Positions 8,842-16,151 of a DNA stretch of 28,589 nt are shown one piece after another. This DNA is from Actinomycetota bacterium (GTDB lineage: Bacteria; Actinomycetota; Actinomycetes; S36-B12; UBA10799). Below the pieces are notes generated by a model, which saw nothing but the letters and a program-made list of their open reading frames with translations, did no database searches and had not been told where the DNA came from. The DNA is taken from NCBI GenBank assembly GCA_030837445.1, contig JAUPKM010000336.1:1-28589 (forward strand). Direction: 5' to 3'. The position numbers were made by a program, and so were the translations under genes. The number at the start of each line of letters is the position of its first letter. The first letter of the stretch is position 1.

Positions 8842-9366
8842 ATGAGCGACTCCCGCCCGTCCCATCCGTACCGCATCACGGTCGTCTGCCTCGGCAACAT
8901 CTGCCGCTCGCCGATCGGGGAGGCCGTGCTCCGGGCGCGGATCCAGGAGGCCGGGCTGGCCGACCGGGTCGTCGTTGACTCGGCCGGCACCGGCGACTGG
9001 CACCTCGGGCAGGGGGCCAACCCGCGCGCGGTGGCCGTTCTCGACGCGGCCGGCTACCCGAACGACCACACGGCCCGGCAGATCACCCCGGAGTGGTTCG
9101 ACGGGATCGACCTCGTGCTCGCCATGGACGAGGCGAACTACGCCGACCTCGCCCGCCTGATGGTCCGCAGCGGCGCCAGCACCGAGCTGCGGATGCTCCG
9201 GTCCTTCGACCCGGACCTCGCCCACCTGCCGGAGCCGCATCCGGACCTCGTCGTGCCCGACCCGTACTACGGCACCGACCAGGACTTCGTCGACGTCCTC
9301 CACATGGTCGAGAAAGCCAGCGGCGGCGTGGTCTCCCACGCCGCGTTTGGGGGTGCGCGGCAGTGA
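8842..9366 (+). CDS. Low-molecular-weight protein tyrosine phosphatase
   Basis: A 174-residue cytoplasmic phosphatase of the LMW-PTP family that removes phosphate from phosphotyrosine (or phosphoarginine in some bacterial members). The P-loop is CLGNICRS (Cys16 to Ser23), giving the C-x5-R signature with nucleophile Cys16 and Arg22. The general acid is Asp140 in DPYYG (140-144). Length and motif spacing fit mycobacterial PtpA-type enzymes. No signal peptide is present. The gene stands alone, divergent from dnaB. No tyrosine kinase is seen in the window, so its substrate is unknown; a functional tie to the pseudokinase at 10836-12410 is not supported by sequence. Confidence 0.95.
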   Translation: MSDSRPSHPYRITVVCLGNICRSPIGEAVLRARIQEAGLADRVVVDSAGTGDWHLGQGANPRAVAVLDAAGYPNDHTARQITPEWFDGIDLVLAMDEANYADLARLMVRSGASTELRMLRSFDPDLAHLPEPHPDLVVPDPYYGTDQDFVDVLHMVEKASGGVVSHAAFGGARQ

Positions 9367-9450
9367 GGGGTGGGTGACTGGGGGCACCCACCGCAGGCTG
9401 GTGCACCCTCCATGACCACGGAAATCCCCGTAGAATGCTAGGAGCACAGC

Positions 9451-9471
9451 ATGAACTCGAGGGGGCCTTGA
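9451..9471 (+). other. Possible six-codon leader ORF before the fibronectin-repeat gene
   Basis: An ATG at 9451 has a well-placed AGGAG (9440-9444) and reads MNSRGP then TGA, ending one base before the ATG at 9473. It is in a different frame from the main gene. It could couple ribosomes to the downstream start, or be chance. Confidence 0.25.
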
Positions 9472-9472
9472 C

Positions 9473-10765
9473 ATGCGCGGGCGTCGGGCGGTGGGAAGGG
9501 CACTGACGCTGCTCGGAGCAATGGCCATCGCGCTTGCGGGCGTCTCCTCAGCCACCCCCGCCTCTGCCGCGGCCTACGACCCCGGTCCGGTCACCAATGT
9601 CCAGGCCACGAGCGCCGACGGGCAACTGACCATTTCGTGGAGTCCGGCCAATCCAGGAACCGGCTATTCCGGAACCCCGTTGACGATCTCCAGCTACTAC
9701 GTCAGGGCCACGAAGGCGGGCTACTCAGGAACAGTCGCGTACTGCCAGACGCCCACCACGAGCTGCAGCCTCACCGGCCTGGTGAACGGCGTGGACCACT
9801 GGATCGAGATCACGGCGTACAACAGCTACTACGGCAGCTCGACCGTCTGGAGCGCCGGGCCGTGGAAGCCCTGCTGCTCCATCCCGACGCCGCCCACCGC
9901 GGTGCAGGCCAGCGCCAGCGATGGGAGCGCTGTCGTTTCGTGGTCGCCTCCGGCAAACGCCGCCCTGTCAGTCGGGCCGTTCACCTACCGGGTCACGAGC
10001 GAGCCGGCGGGTCTCGCGTGCGATACCGGAGCCCAGTCGTGCAGTTTCACGGGACTCGCGAACGGGACCTCCTACACCTTCGTCATCTCGGCAGCGACGA
10101 GATTCGGTTCAAGCGCTCCGGTCCGCTCGAGTCCCGTGACGCCCCGCGGATTGCCCGGTGCGCCTTCGGGCGTCGTCGCCTTCACCGGTGACCGTGGATC
10201 CGCCACCGTCACCTGGCTCGGGCCCGCATCGACCGGGGGAACCCCGATCATCAAGTACGTGGCCACGTCCAGCCCCGGTGGTGCCAACTGCTTCTCACCG
10301 GGGACTCTCGAGTGCTCCATCACTGGCTTGACCAATGGACAGGAGTACACCTTCACGGTGGTCGCAGTGAACGTGGTGGGCACGGGTCCGGCCTCGTCAC
10401 CGTCCGCCGTGGCACGGCCACTCGCTGGACCAGGCAGGCCTCGGGCGGTCAAGGCCAGCGGGGCGCGGGGAAGCGCGACGATCAGATGGCTTCCACCCAC
10501 GTCGACCGGCGGGCTCAAGGTGACCCGGTACGTGGTCAAGTCCTCACCTGAGGGAGGCAGCTGCAAGACGAGCAAGTTGACGTGCCGCATCACCGGCCTG
10601 GCGGACGGGACGACGTACGTCTTCTCCGTGTGGGCATACAACAGCAAAGGCCAGGGAGCGCCTGCTCAATCACGCGCCATCACCACACCCAGCGCTCCCA
10701 CACCCACGCCCACACCCACCCCTGTCGCACCGGATCCTGGGAAGCCGACCCAGCAAGTCGGCTGA
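9473..10765 (+). CDS. Secreted protein with four fibronectin type III repeats
   Basis: A 430-residue exported protein. Residues 1-~34 are a signal peptide (basic start MRGRRAVGRA, hydrophobic core, ASAAA end). Four fibronectin type III domains follow at ~37-140, 141-230, 231-318 and 319-408, each with the SWSP-like strand and a GLxxGxxYxF motif. Every repeat holds a cysteine pair in the same loop, just before the GL(T/V/A)NG turn (CQTPTTSC, CDTGAQSC, CFSPGTLEC, CKTSKLTC), suggesting one disulfide per domain. The C-terminus is a Thr-Pro stretch with no LPXTG or TM, so it is probably released or loosely wall-bound. It converges with the ubiquitin-like operon, whose last gene ends 70 bases away. 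Such domains usually mediate adhesion or polysaccharide binding; the ligand is unknown. Confidence 0.9.
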   Translation: MRGRRAVGRALTLLGAMAIALAGVSSATPASAAAYDPGPVTNVQATSADGQLTISWSPANPGTGYSGTPLTISSYYVRATKAGYSGTVAYCQTPTTSCSLTGLVNGVDHWIEITAYNSYYGSSTVWSAGPWKPCCSIPTPPTAVQASASDGSAVVSWSPPANAALSVGPFTYRVTSEPAGLACDTGAQSCSFTGLANGTSYTFVISAATRFGSSAPVRSSPVTPRGLPGAPSGVVAFTGDRGSATVTWLGPASTGGTPIIKYVATSSPGGANCFSPGTLECSITGLTNGQEYTFTVVAVNVVGTGPASSPSAVARPLAGPGRPRAVKASGARGSATIRWLPPTSTGGLKVTRYVVKSSPEGGSCKTSKLTCRITGLADGTTYVFSVWAYNSKGQGAPAQSRAITTPSAPTPTPTPTPVAPDPGKPTQQVG

Positions 10766-10835
10766 CAGCGTCAGCGCAGGCCGTAAGGGCGCCTCGGAGT
10801 CCCGTCGATCACACCGGTGAGGCGACGATCGTGCC

Positions 10836-12410
10836 CTACGCCTTGTCCAATCTCGTCTGAACGCAGAAGTCGATGGATGTCTTCGCGAACCTCGACGTCT
10901 CGGGTATCACCACCCGGTACTTCGCACACGGGTTCCACGATCCAACCGGGGCGGGCCGGGTCGGCGGAATCGCCGTCGAGTCGATCGTCACGTTCACCCT
11001 GTCCTGGCCGCATCGGCCACCCCTCGCAGCACTCGCCTGCGCGTTCTGACGTCTCCACCGGCGATCCTCCGCCTTGTACATCGCGATCGCCCTCTTGATG
11101 CCGGGGCGGGCCGTGCCGAGGTCACTCAGGCAGACGTCAAACGACCAACCAAGGGTTCCTGGGAACAACGCGTCAGGGATGTTTCGGTTGGAGTAGTTCA
11201 CTCGGGTGGTGTACGACGGCGGCGCGATCGGAACTGTTGAAGCCGAGGGCGCGGCTTCACCCGTCGTGGCGGACGGGCTCGGCGTGGCCGGGGCAGCAGA
11301 CGGGCTCGGCCTGGCCGGGGCAGCAGAGGATTCGCGCGACGCATTCTGCGACGGCGCAGCCTGCTGACGCGACACTCCGACGGCTACCGCGGCTGCACCA
11401 ACGAGCACGAGTGCCAGCACCGCGGCGATCACCAGGCTCCGACGGCGGGTCGCGGCGCGCGTGAGGTCTGGCTCGCTCGTAGCGCCCGTCGGTGGGGTCG
11501 CAGGCACCGATCCGGAACTAGCCAACGAGACGGCTGCACGCGGCGCGACATCGAGCTGGGTCACCGGATCCGGGTCCGCCAGTGGGCCGCCCGCTTCGGG
11601 ACGGGATACCGCAAGGACCGGTGCGACCGGGCACAGGGACAGCGCCTCCGCGGCCGTCGGGCGGCTGTCAGGATCCGGCCTGAGGAGTGCTCCGATCAGG
11701 GCACTCTGGGCGGTGGATGCACCGTCAAGGTCGCACTCACCTCGTGCAATGCGAGTCACCAGTTGCGACATTGGTGCTGTCGGCGGCCCCCACGGTCGGC
11801 GGCCAGTCGCAGCGAGAGCGAGAAGGGAACCGGCCGCGAACACGTCGGACGCAGCAACCGGGCGCTCCCCGGCAATCTGCTCGGGAGTCATCCAGGCGAC
11901 TCGCGCCGGGAGTGCACCGGGTGCACCTGCTGCATCGACCGCTTGGGTGAGTCCGAGGTCAACGACGACAGCGGAACCCTGGCTCAGAACGACGGAGTCA
12001 GGAGTGATGCGCCCATGGACGAGGCCTGCGTTGTGCACGCGTTCCAGCACCGCGAGCAGCGAGTTGGCCAGTTGATCCCACGCCTCCCTCGACAACGGAC
12101 CGGAGGCGAGGACTGATGCACCGATCGTCGGGATGTCCGGCTGCAGAGTGGCGATCCAGCCCGTGCGGCCTTCGACCCCGGCGTCGAGGACCGCGGCCAC
12201 TCCTTCGTCCAGTTCGGCCAGCCGAGGAAGGATCCCTCTCAACTGCTCGGCTGCAAGGTCGGGATCTCTCCCTAGTTCGAAGACCTCCAGTACGGCTCGC
12301 CGCCCACCTGACGTTGCCTCGTACGCGACGACTCCTGCACCCCGGTCAATCCGCCCGACGAGCATCCACCGGCCGAGTCGCTCCGGGTCCCCGGTCCGCA
12401 GAGGCTGCAT
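10836..12410 (-). CDS. Membrane pseudokinase with extracellular cysteine domain
   Basis: A 524-residue protein: protein-kinase fold (~12-262), Pro/Ala-rich linker, one TM helix (~325-346, preceded by RRR), Ser/Pro/Ala-rich spacer (~350-400) and an extracellular domain (~400-524) with four Cys (427, 467, 495, 516). Key kinase residues are lost: the catalytic lysine of the VAxK strand is Glu42 (AVLEVF), and HRD-x-K-x-x-N reads HGRITPDS (132-139), so the catalytic Asp, Lys and Asn are gone. DLG (151-153) and a TPE segment remain. It is therefore a predicted pseudokinase, in topology like EssB/YukC of type VIIb secretion. The ATG at 12410 overlaps the upstream stop as TGATG, indicating translational coupling. 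It is the last gene of the ubiquitin-like operon. A scaffold or signal-reading role at the membrane is inferred. Confidence 0.85.
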   Translation of the reverse strand: MQPLRTGDPERLGRWMLVGRIDRGAGVVAYEATSGGRRAVLEVFELGRDPDLAAEQLRGILPRLAELDEGVAAVLDAGVEGRTGWIATLQPDIPTIGASVLASGPLSREAWDQLANSLLAVLERVHNAGLVHGRITPDSVVLSQGSAVVVDLGLTQAVDAAGAPGALPARVAWMTPEQIAGERPVAASDVFAAGSLLALAATGRRPWGPPTAPMSQLVTRIARGECDLDGASTAQSALIGALLRPDPDSRPTAAEALSLCPVAPVLAVSRPEAGGPLADPDPVTQLDVAPRAAVSLASSGSVPATPPTGATSEPDLTRAATRRRSLVIAAVLALVLVGAAAVAVGVSRQQAAPSQNASRESSAAPARPSPSAAPATPSPSATTGEAAPSASTVPIAPPSYTTRVNYSNRNIPDALFPGTLGWSFDVCLSDLGTARPGIKRAIAMYKAEDRRWRRQNAQASAARGGRCGQDRVNVTIDSTAIPPTRPAPVGSWNPCAKYRVVIPETSRFAKTSIDFCVQTRLDKA

Positions 12411-12991
12411 CACGTCTCCCAGTGGTCCACGGCGCCTACCCCCCCCGGCAGGAAGACCGGACCGGTGTTCATCGTCCCGCAGTTCGGACACGGACCGGTG
12501 CCGGGAGCGACCTCGAATCCGCAATTGCCGCAGTCACGGCCCGGCAGGTAGTCCGGACCGAGAAGCGGGCCGCGAGGAACGTCGGGCAGCTCGGCTGACT
12601 CGAGAGTCTCCGCACGCAGTAGCACCACTCCAGGTGACCGTGTATCGAATGCCTCCAGTGGTCTCGTCGGATCGGGTATCCACGAGCCATCCGACAGCTG
12701 CCGTGCTGCGAACCAGCCCGACCCATCGAAGTATGCCGCTCCGTGCGACCACGAGTACGCCCCACGAAGTGGAGCCTGCGGGTTGACCAACGCAAGGGGT
12801 GGCGGAGCCACCGCCGTCGGAGTCACCTCGGCACGCGCCGTCGGAGTCACCTCGGCACGCGCCGGCTGGGGCCACCCCTGGCCACACGTCGGACACGTGC
12901 GAACCACGTCAGGAAAGGAGGTGCCGCATCCGGCACAGAACTGCGCCGCCTCATTCCTCGGTCGACCGCACATCCCGCAGAAGCCCGCCAT
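12410..12991 (-). CDS. Multi-zinc-ribbon protein of the ubiquitin-like operon
   Basis: A 193-residue protein with no TM or signal peptide. The N-terminus carries CGMCG and CAGCG (5-23) and a further CPTCG; the C-terminus carries CGNCG and CPNCG, giving about five CxxC knuckles in two or three zinc ribbons. The middle holds an aromatic stretch (AYFDGSGWFAARQLSDGSW, ~90-108) that looks like a small WW- or DUF2510-like beta module, and a duplicated octapeptide AEVTPTAR. I do not recognise a named family for the whole chain. It starts nine bases after the JAMM gene stop and its own stop overlaps the pseudokinase start. Zinc ribbons in ubiquitin-type operons often act as adaptors; a role as adaptor or conjugation target here is inference. 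Confidence 0.8.
   Translation of the reverse strand: MAGFCGMCGRPRNEAAQFCAGCGTSFPDVVRTCPTCGQGWPQPARAEVTPTARAEVTPTAVAPPPLALVNPQAPLRGAYSWSHGAAYFDGSGWFAARQLSDGSWIPDPTRPLEAFDTRSPGVVLLRAETLESAELPDVPRGPLLGPDYLPGRDCGNCGFEVAPGTGPCPNCGTMNTGPVFLPGGVGAVDHWET
12812..12859 (-). repeat. Two tandem 24-bp copies in the zinc-ribbon gene
   Basis: 12812-12835 and 12836-12859 are identical 24-base units, in frame, duplicating an octapeptide (AEVTPTAR) in the linker. Their identity suggests a recent slippage duplication. Confidence 0.9.
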
Positions 12992-13000
12992 TGCCCGTCC

Positions 13001-13990
13001 TCATCTCATTGACGTCAGGGTCCCCCGAACGGGTACCACCACGATCTGGCCCGGATCCAACCCACTGGCCCTCACCTCGGGGTTGGCCCGCAGAATCCGT
13101 CGATACTGGTCTCCGCTTCCGAGGAAGCGTTGAGCAATCGACCAGAGACTGTCACCAGGACTCACGGTGTACTCGATCGTGAAGGCTGCGGCCTCGCCTA
13201 CAGCAAGCTCCGCGGCGACCGGCTCCGATGGCGCGGGCGCGCTCGACACCGGTGTGGGCTGCTCCACCGGCCGACTCGCCAGCGCATCTCGAGATGCCTG
13301 CGCGGCCAGCAACTGCGCCCGCAGGTCGTCCACTTCACCCTGCGCGCTGGCCAATGCGGCATTCGCGCTGGTCTGGCCCGAATCCTGACCCTGCACGGAG
13401 CCAAGGAACCACGCCAGTCCACCCACGAGCACACCGGTCACGACGACGGATGCAGCCACGGGTGGCCACACGCGTCGCTGGCGCCCATCGCGCGTCGCAC
13501 GATCCAGGACAGTCGCCTTGTCGACACCAGCCATGCCGGCAGCCTCAGTGCGGGTCGCACCCGACCCGACTTCGAGTGCCCGTCCGTCGTGCGCGACGAA
13601 CGTGGCCCATGTTCCGGCCAGCGGATCGATGACCAGCGCATGCTGGCCCTTGGCGCTGAAGAAGTTCTCCTGAATGAAGATGTCGTAGTCAGACAGGAAG
13701 CAACCGAACCCGGGGTGGGAGTGATACCACCCGACGATTGACAGGCCGGGGTAGTCAACGTCGATCACCTCCAGAATCTCAGCCCAGGCCTCATGGGTGA
13801 ACGTGAGATGCGACTGATTCGACTCCGCCGTGAGGGCAGCCTTGGCTGCGTCGACGTGCACTCCCGCACCGTCGAGTGTGCCCAGAAGGAAGCCGCCGAC
13901 CTCGACGTCCAGCCGACTGAAGCAATGCCGTTCGATTGCGACTCTGGTGTCGTCTGACAGATGGATGGTCAGGTCGCCGCTGGGGGTCAT
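13001..13990 (-). CDS. JAMM/MPN+ isopeptidase with TM helix and LysM domain
   Basis: A 329-residue protein predicted to be a zinc isopeptidase (deubiquitinase-like). The JAB/MPN domain spans ~5-140. The JAMM metal site is complete: Glu30 (VEVGGFLLG), His90, His92, Ser100 and Asp103 in HSHPGFGCFLSDYD, matching HxH-x7-S-x2-D. The Cys inside this loop resembles the eukaryotic Rpn11/CSN5 form. A TM helix lies at ~177-197, a short helical/coiled stretch at ~205-240, a Pro-rich linker, and a LysM peptidoglycan-binding domain at ~273-320 (YTVSPGDSLWSIAQRFLG). The enzyme would thus be cytoplasmic and anchored through the membrane to the wall. The ATG at 13990 overlaps the E1 stop as ATGA; the longer open frame to 14224 is ignored. 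It would process or remove the ubiquitin-like protein encoded nearby. Confidence 0.92.
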   Translation of the reverse strand: MTPSGDLTIHLSDDTRVAIERHCFSRLDVEVGGFLLGTLDGAGVHVDAAKAALTAESNQSHLTFTHEAWAEILEVIDVDYPGLSIVGWYHSHPGFGCFLSDYDIFIQENFFSAKGQHALVIDPLAGTWATFVAHDGRALEVGSGATRTEAAGMAGVDKATVLDRATRDGRQRRVWPPVAASVVVTGVLVGGLAWFLGSVQGQDSGQTSANAALASAQGEVDDLRAQLLAAQASRDALASRPVEQPTPVSSAPAPSEPVAAELAVGEAAAFTIEYTVSPGDSLWSIAQRFLGSGDQYRRILRANPEVRASGLDPGQIVVVPVRGTLTSMR

Positions 13991-15120
13991 GCCTCCCCCT
14001 CCAGCACCATGTGCACGATTCCAGTGGACATGCGCAGGCCCACGAGCTCCGATCGAGGCCAGTGCCACTCGGCCCACGGTGCGACGGCCAGGGGGTCGTC
14101 CAGACCCAGCGACGATCGGCTGTCGACAGGCCGATCCGCACCGCAATTGGCACACCGGGCGGCCCCATCGGGCATGACCGAGCGCAGGCCCACCAGCGAC
14201 TCGCCCCGGCCGCAGAGCGCGCATGGCTCGATCGTGAGCACGTCATCCGTGAAGTAGACGGCCTCGACAGGTCCTCCCGACTTCGTGCGCAGGGCGCTGC
14301 ACGCCTGTGCAAGCGACTCGATGGCCTCTGGTGGATCAGCCCACTCGGTGACGCGATCATGCGCCATGCACATCGGATCCTCGATGTACTCGATCAGCGT
14401 CGTCATCATGGATTCGCCCTCGAGTCGCCATACCCTGCCCTGGAGCGCGAGGAGATCGGGGCGGTCCACGAGAAGCTTGATCGCCTCCTGCACCTCGATG
14501 CCGGCCACCACTGAAGCCGTGGTGGCGTTGGTGGGGGTGTGCCCGGAGGCGATCTCCGCCGGGGACAGGATCGCGCATGACCGACGATGACTCAGGGCGG
14601 CGAGATCCACCTCACCGAGCGTGCATTCGTAGCAGGCGCCCCCGGGGCCGAACACGCGCACGAGCCCCTGGAGTCCCTCGATGGCACCGTCGATCCAGTA
14701 CTTTCCCAGGCGCCGGCACGCCGCATTGACCCACAGGCGCGCCTCTCGACTGTCCAGACCGGCAATGACCAGGTCGTACTGGCGCAGCCATCCGGAACCG
14801 AGTTCCTGCACACGACATGCGAACGCCCGCAGGGTGACTTCAGGGTTGATCGAGGCGGCGCGGCCAACGAGCGCATGCGACTTGGGCTGCCCCTCATCCT
14901 CTTCACGGAAGAGGGCACAGCGCGCAAGGTTCGAATGCTCGATGAGGTCCATGTCGACAACGTCGATCTGGCCTACTCCGACCAAGCACAGGTTCTTGAC
15001 CATTTCATTGCCAAGCGCACCAGCGCCGACAACAAGCACACGAGAGGACGACAACTTGGACTGATCCCACCACCAGATTCTCTCCTGGCGGTCGTATCGA
15101 CTCTCTCGAAGCTCAAGCAC
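13987..15120 (-). CDS. E1-like (ThiF/UBA superfamily) activating enzyme
   Basis: A 377-residue E1-type adenylyltransferase that would activate the C-terminus of the ubiquitin-like protein with ATP. It opens with the E1 signature RYDRQERIWWWDQSKL, then the nucleotide-binding GAGALG (32-37), acidic VDMD (55-58), SNLAR (63-67) with Lys80, and GLD (121-123). CYEC (163-166) fits the ThiF/MoeB zinc-pair position. Cys182 in RRSCAILSP is the best candidate for thioester formation, followed by the THxTNATTASVVAG-type crossover helix. The C-terminal third adds an extension with CALC (300-303) and CANC (323-326), probably a zinc ribbon that may bind E2. It starts GTG at 15120, two bases after the ubiquitin-like gene stop, and its stop overlaps the JAMM start. 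The thioester role of Cys182 is inferred. Confidence 0.92.
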   Translation of the reverse strand: MLELRESRYDRQERIWWWDQSKLSSSRVLVVGAGALGNEMVKNLCLVGVGQIDVVDMDLIEHSNLARCALFREEDEGQPKSHALVGRAASINPEVTLRAFACRVQELGSGWLRQYDLVIAGLDSREARLWVNAACRRLGKYWIDGAIEGLQGLVRVFGPGGACYECTLGEVDLAALSHRRSCAILSPAEIASGHTPTNATTASVVAGIEVQEAIKLLVDRPDLLALQGRVWRLEGESMMTTLIEYIEDPMCMAHDRVTEWADPPEAIESLAQACSALRTKSGGPVEAVYFTDDVLTIEPCALCGRGESLVGLRSVMPDGAARCANCGADRPVDSRSSLGLDDPLAVAPWAEWHWPRSELVGLRMSTGIVHMVLEGEA

Positions 15121-15122
15121 GA

Positions 15123-15392
15123 CTATCCTGCAGTGATCTCTGGAACGAGTCGGAGAGTGTCCCCTGACGCGACGCCCGACGCACTGAGCGACTGGTCATC
15201 CCGCAACTGCCGCGCCGACTGGACATGATGAAACCTGTACGACATCGGCTGCCCATCGGGAGCCACCAGTGGCAGCTTGAGCACCTCCACCAGTTTGGCG
15301 ATAATGCGCGCCGACGGTGCATCATCGGGCACCGATACGTCATTGCGACGCGCTCCGGTGGCATCGGTGACGACAACACTGATTTCTCCCAC
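15123..15392 (-). CDS. YukD/EsaB-like ubiquitin-like protein
   Basis: An 89-residue protein with a predicted beta-grasp fold. It shows the YukD-type order: N-terminal strand ISVVVTD, helix ARIIAKLVEVLKL (28-40), a strand SYRFHH, a RQLRDDQSLSASGV loop and a final strand GDTLRLVPEITAG. Its chain ends Ala-Gly, so the C-terminal carboxylate is already exposed as Gly89 and would not need trimming before E1 activation. No Gly-Gly is present. The start is GTG at 15392, with AAGGAG seven bases upstream inside the end of the protease gene. Its place between the E1 and the other pathway genes makes it the likely conjugated modifier. An alternative is a purely structural YukD protein as in type VII secretion; the E1, E2, RING and JAMM neighbours argue for conjugation. 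Confidence 0.88.
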   Translation of the reverse strand: MGEISVVVTDATGARRNDVSVPDDAPSARIIAKLVEVLKLPLVAPDGQPMSYRFHHVQSARQLRDDQSLSASGVASGDTLRLVPEITAG

Positions 15393-15395
15393 TGC

Positions 15396-16148
15396 CTACT
15401 CCTTATCCAGCGTGACGACAATTCGATTGCGGACTCGGCGGTGCGACGTCACTACGGCCCACACCGAGAGGACAAGGGCCACCAGGGCCGCGATCAGGGC
15501 CGCGATCGCGACGCCCGCGACCCACGGTTCAACCGTCGAACTCGACTCCTCGGCCGCATGGCCCGTCGTATCGGTGACATCCTCGGCAGCCTCCAGCGCC
15601 TCTCTGATGAGGGTCACTGGCGCCGCGATGGCGTTGTCGCTGAACTCCGTCTGGGCGATCACGACCCCGATGACGCGCCCCTGGTCGTCGATGAGCGGTC
15701 CGCCCGAGCTACCGGGATCGACCGGTGTCGTCGCCTCGATACCGTACGCGGTCACGCCGACGACATTTCCTCTCGACGCGATCAGCTGACCGATTGGACT
15801 CCCCACAGCGAAGACCTCAGCACCTGCCACAGGGAGCACTGTCTCGAGTTCGAGTGGCTGCCAGGTGACCGGCGCGTCGGATCTGATGACAGCCACATCG
15901 TGAAGGGCGTTCGTATAGACGACCGAGGCGCGCTGCGTCTCAGCGGGCCGTGCACCGGATTCGAGAAGTACTCGGTCGGCATCACCGACGACATGCGCAG
16001 CCGTCACGATGAGACCGCCCTCGACGACGAAACCTGTGCCCAGTGCGTCGCCGGCCCGCACGACGAAGCAACTGTCCATCGCGCGAAAGGCCACGTCCGG
16101 TGAAGGGGCCACAACCAGCGCCACCCCCAGCACCGCTGCAACAATCAC
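15396..16148 (-). CDS. Membrane-anchored trypsin-like serine protease
   Basis: A 250-residue chymotrypsin/HtrA-like protease. The N-terminus (1-~20) is a short hydrophobic export signal or anchor. The protease domain holds His52 (VTAAHVVG), Asp84 (ALHDVAVIRSD) and Ser148 (PGSSGGPL), a full catalytic triad. There is no PDZ domain. A TM helix lies at ~207-233, followed by a basic tail (SHRRVRNR), so the protease would face outside with its tail inside. Start is GTG at 16148, three bases after the FHA gene stop. In the operon it sits where mycosin proteases sit in actinobacterial type VII clusters, although it belongs to a different protease family. It may trim secreted substrates or partner ectodomains; this is inference. 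Confidence 0.92.
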   Translation of the reverse strand: MIVAAVLGVALVVAPSPDVAFRAMDSCFVVRAGDALGTGFVVEGGLIVTAAHVVGDADRVLLESGARPAETQRASVVYTNALHDVAVIRSDAPVTWQPLELETVLPVAGAEVFAVGSPIGQLIASRGNVVGVTAYGIEATTPVDPGSSGGPLIDDQGRVIGVVIAQTEFSDNAIAAPVTLIREALEAAEDVTDTTGHAAEESSSTVEPWVAGVAIAALIAALVALVLSVWAVVTSHRRVRNRIVVTLDKE

Positions 16149-16151
16149 GTC

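Noticed and set aside
10766..10835. Possible bidirectional terminator between the fibronectin-repeat gene and the operon end
   Set aside because: The inverted repeat is imperfect and partly inside coding sequence; no convincing stem could be drawn.
13991..14224. N-terminal extension of the JAMM frame
   Set aside because: It overlaps the E1 coding sequence and the ATGA overlap gives a clear start at 13990.
15225..16103. 292-codon plus-strand frame opposite the protease gene
   Set aside because: Antisense shadow of a gene with an intact catalytic triad; no recognisable domain.
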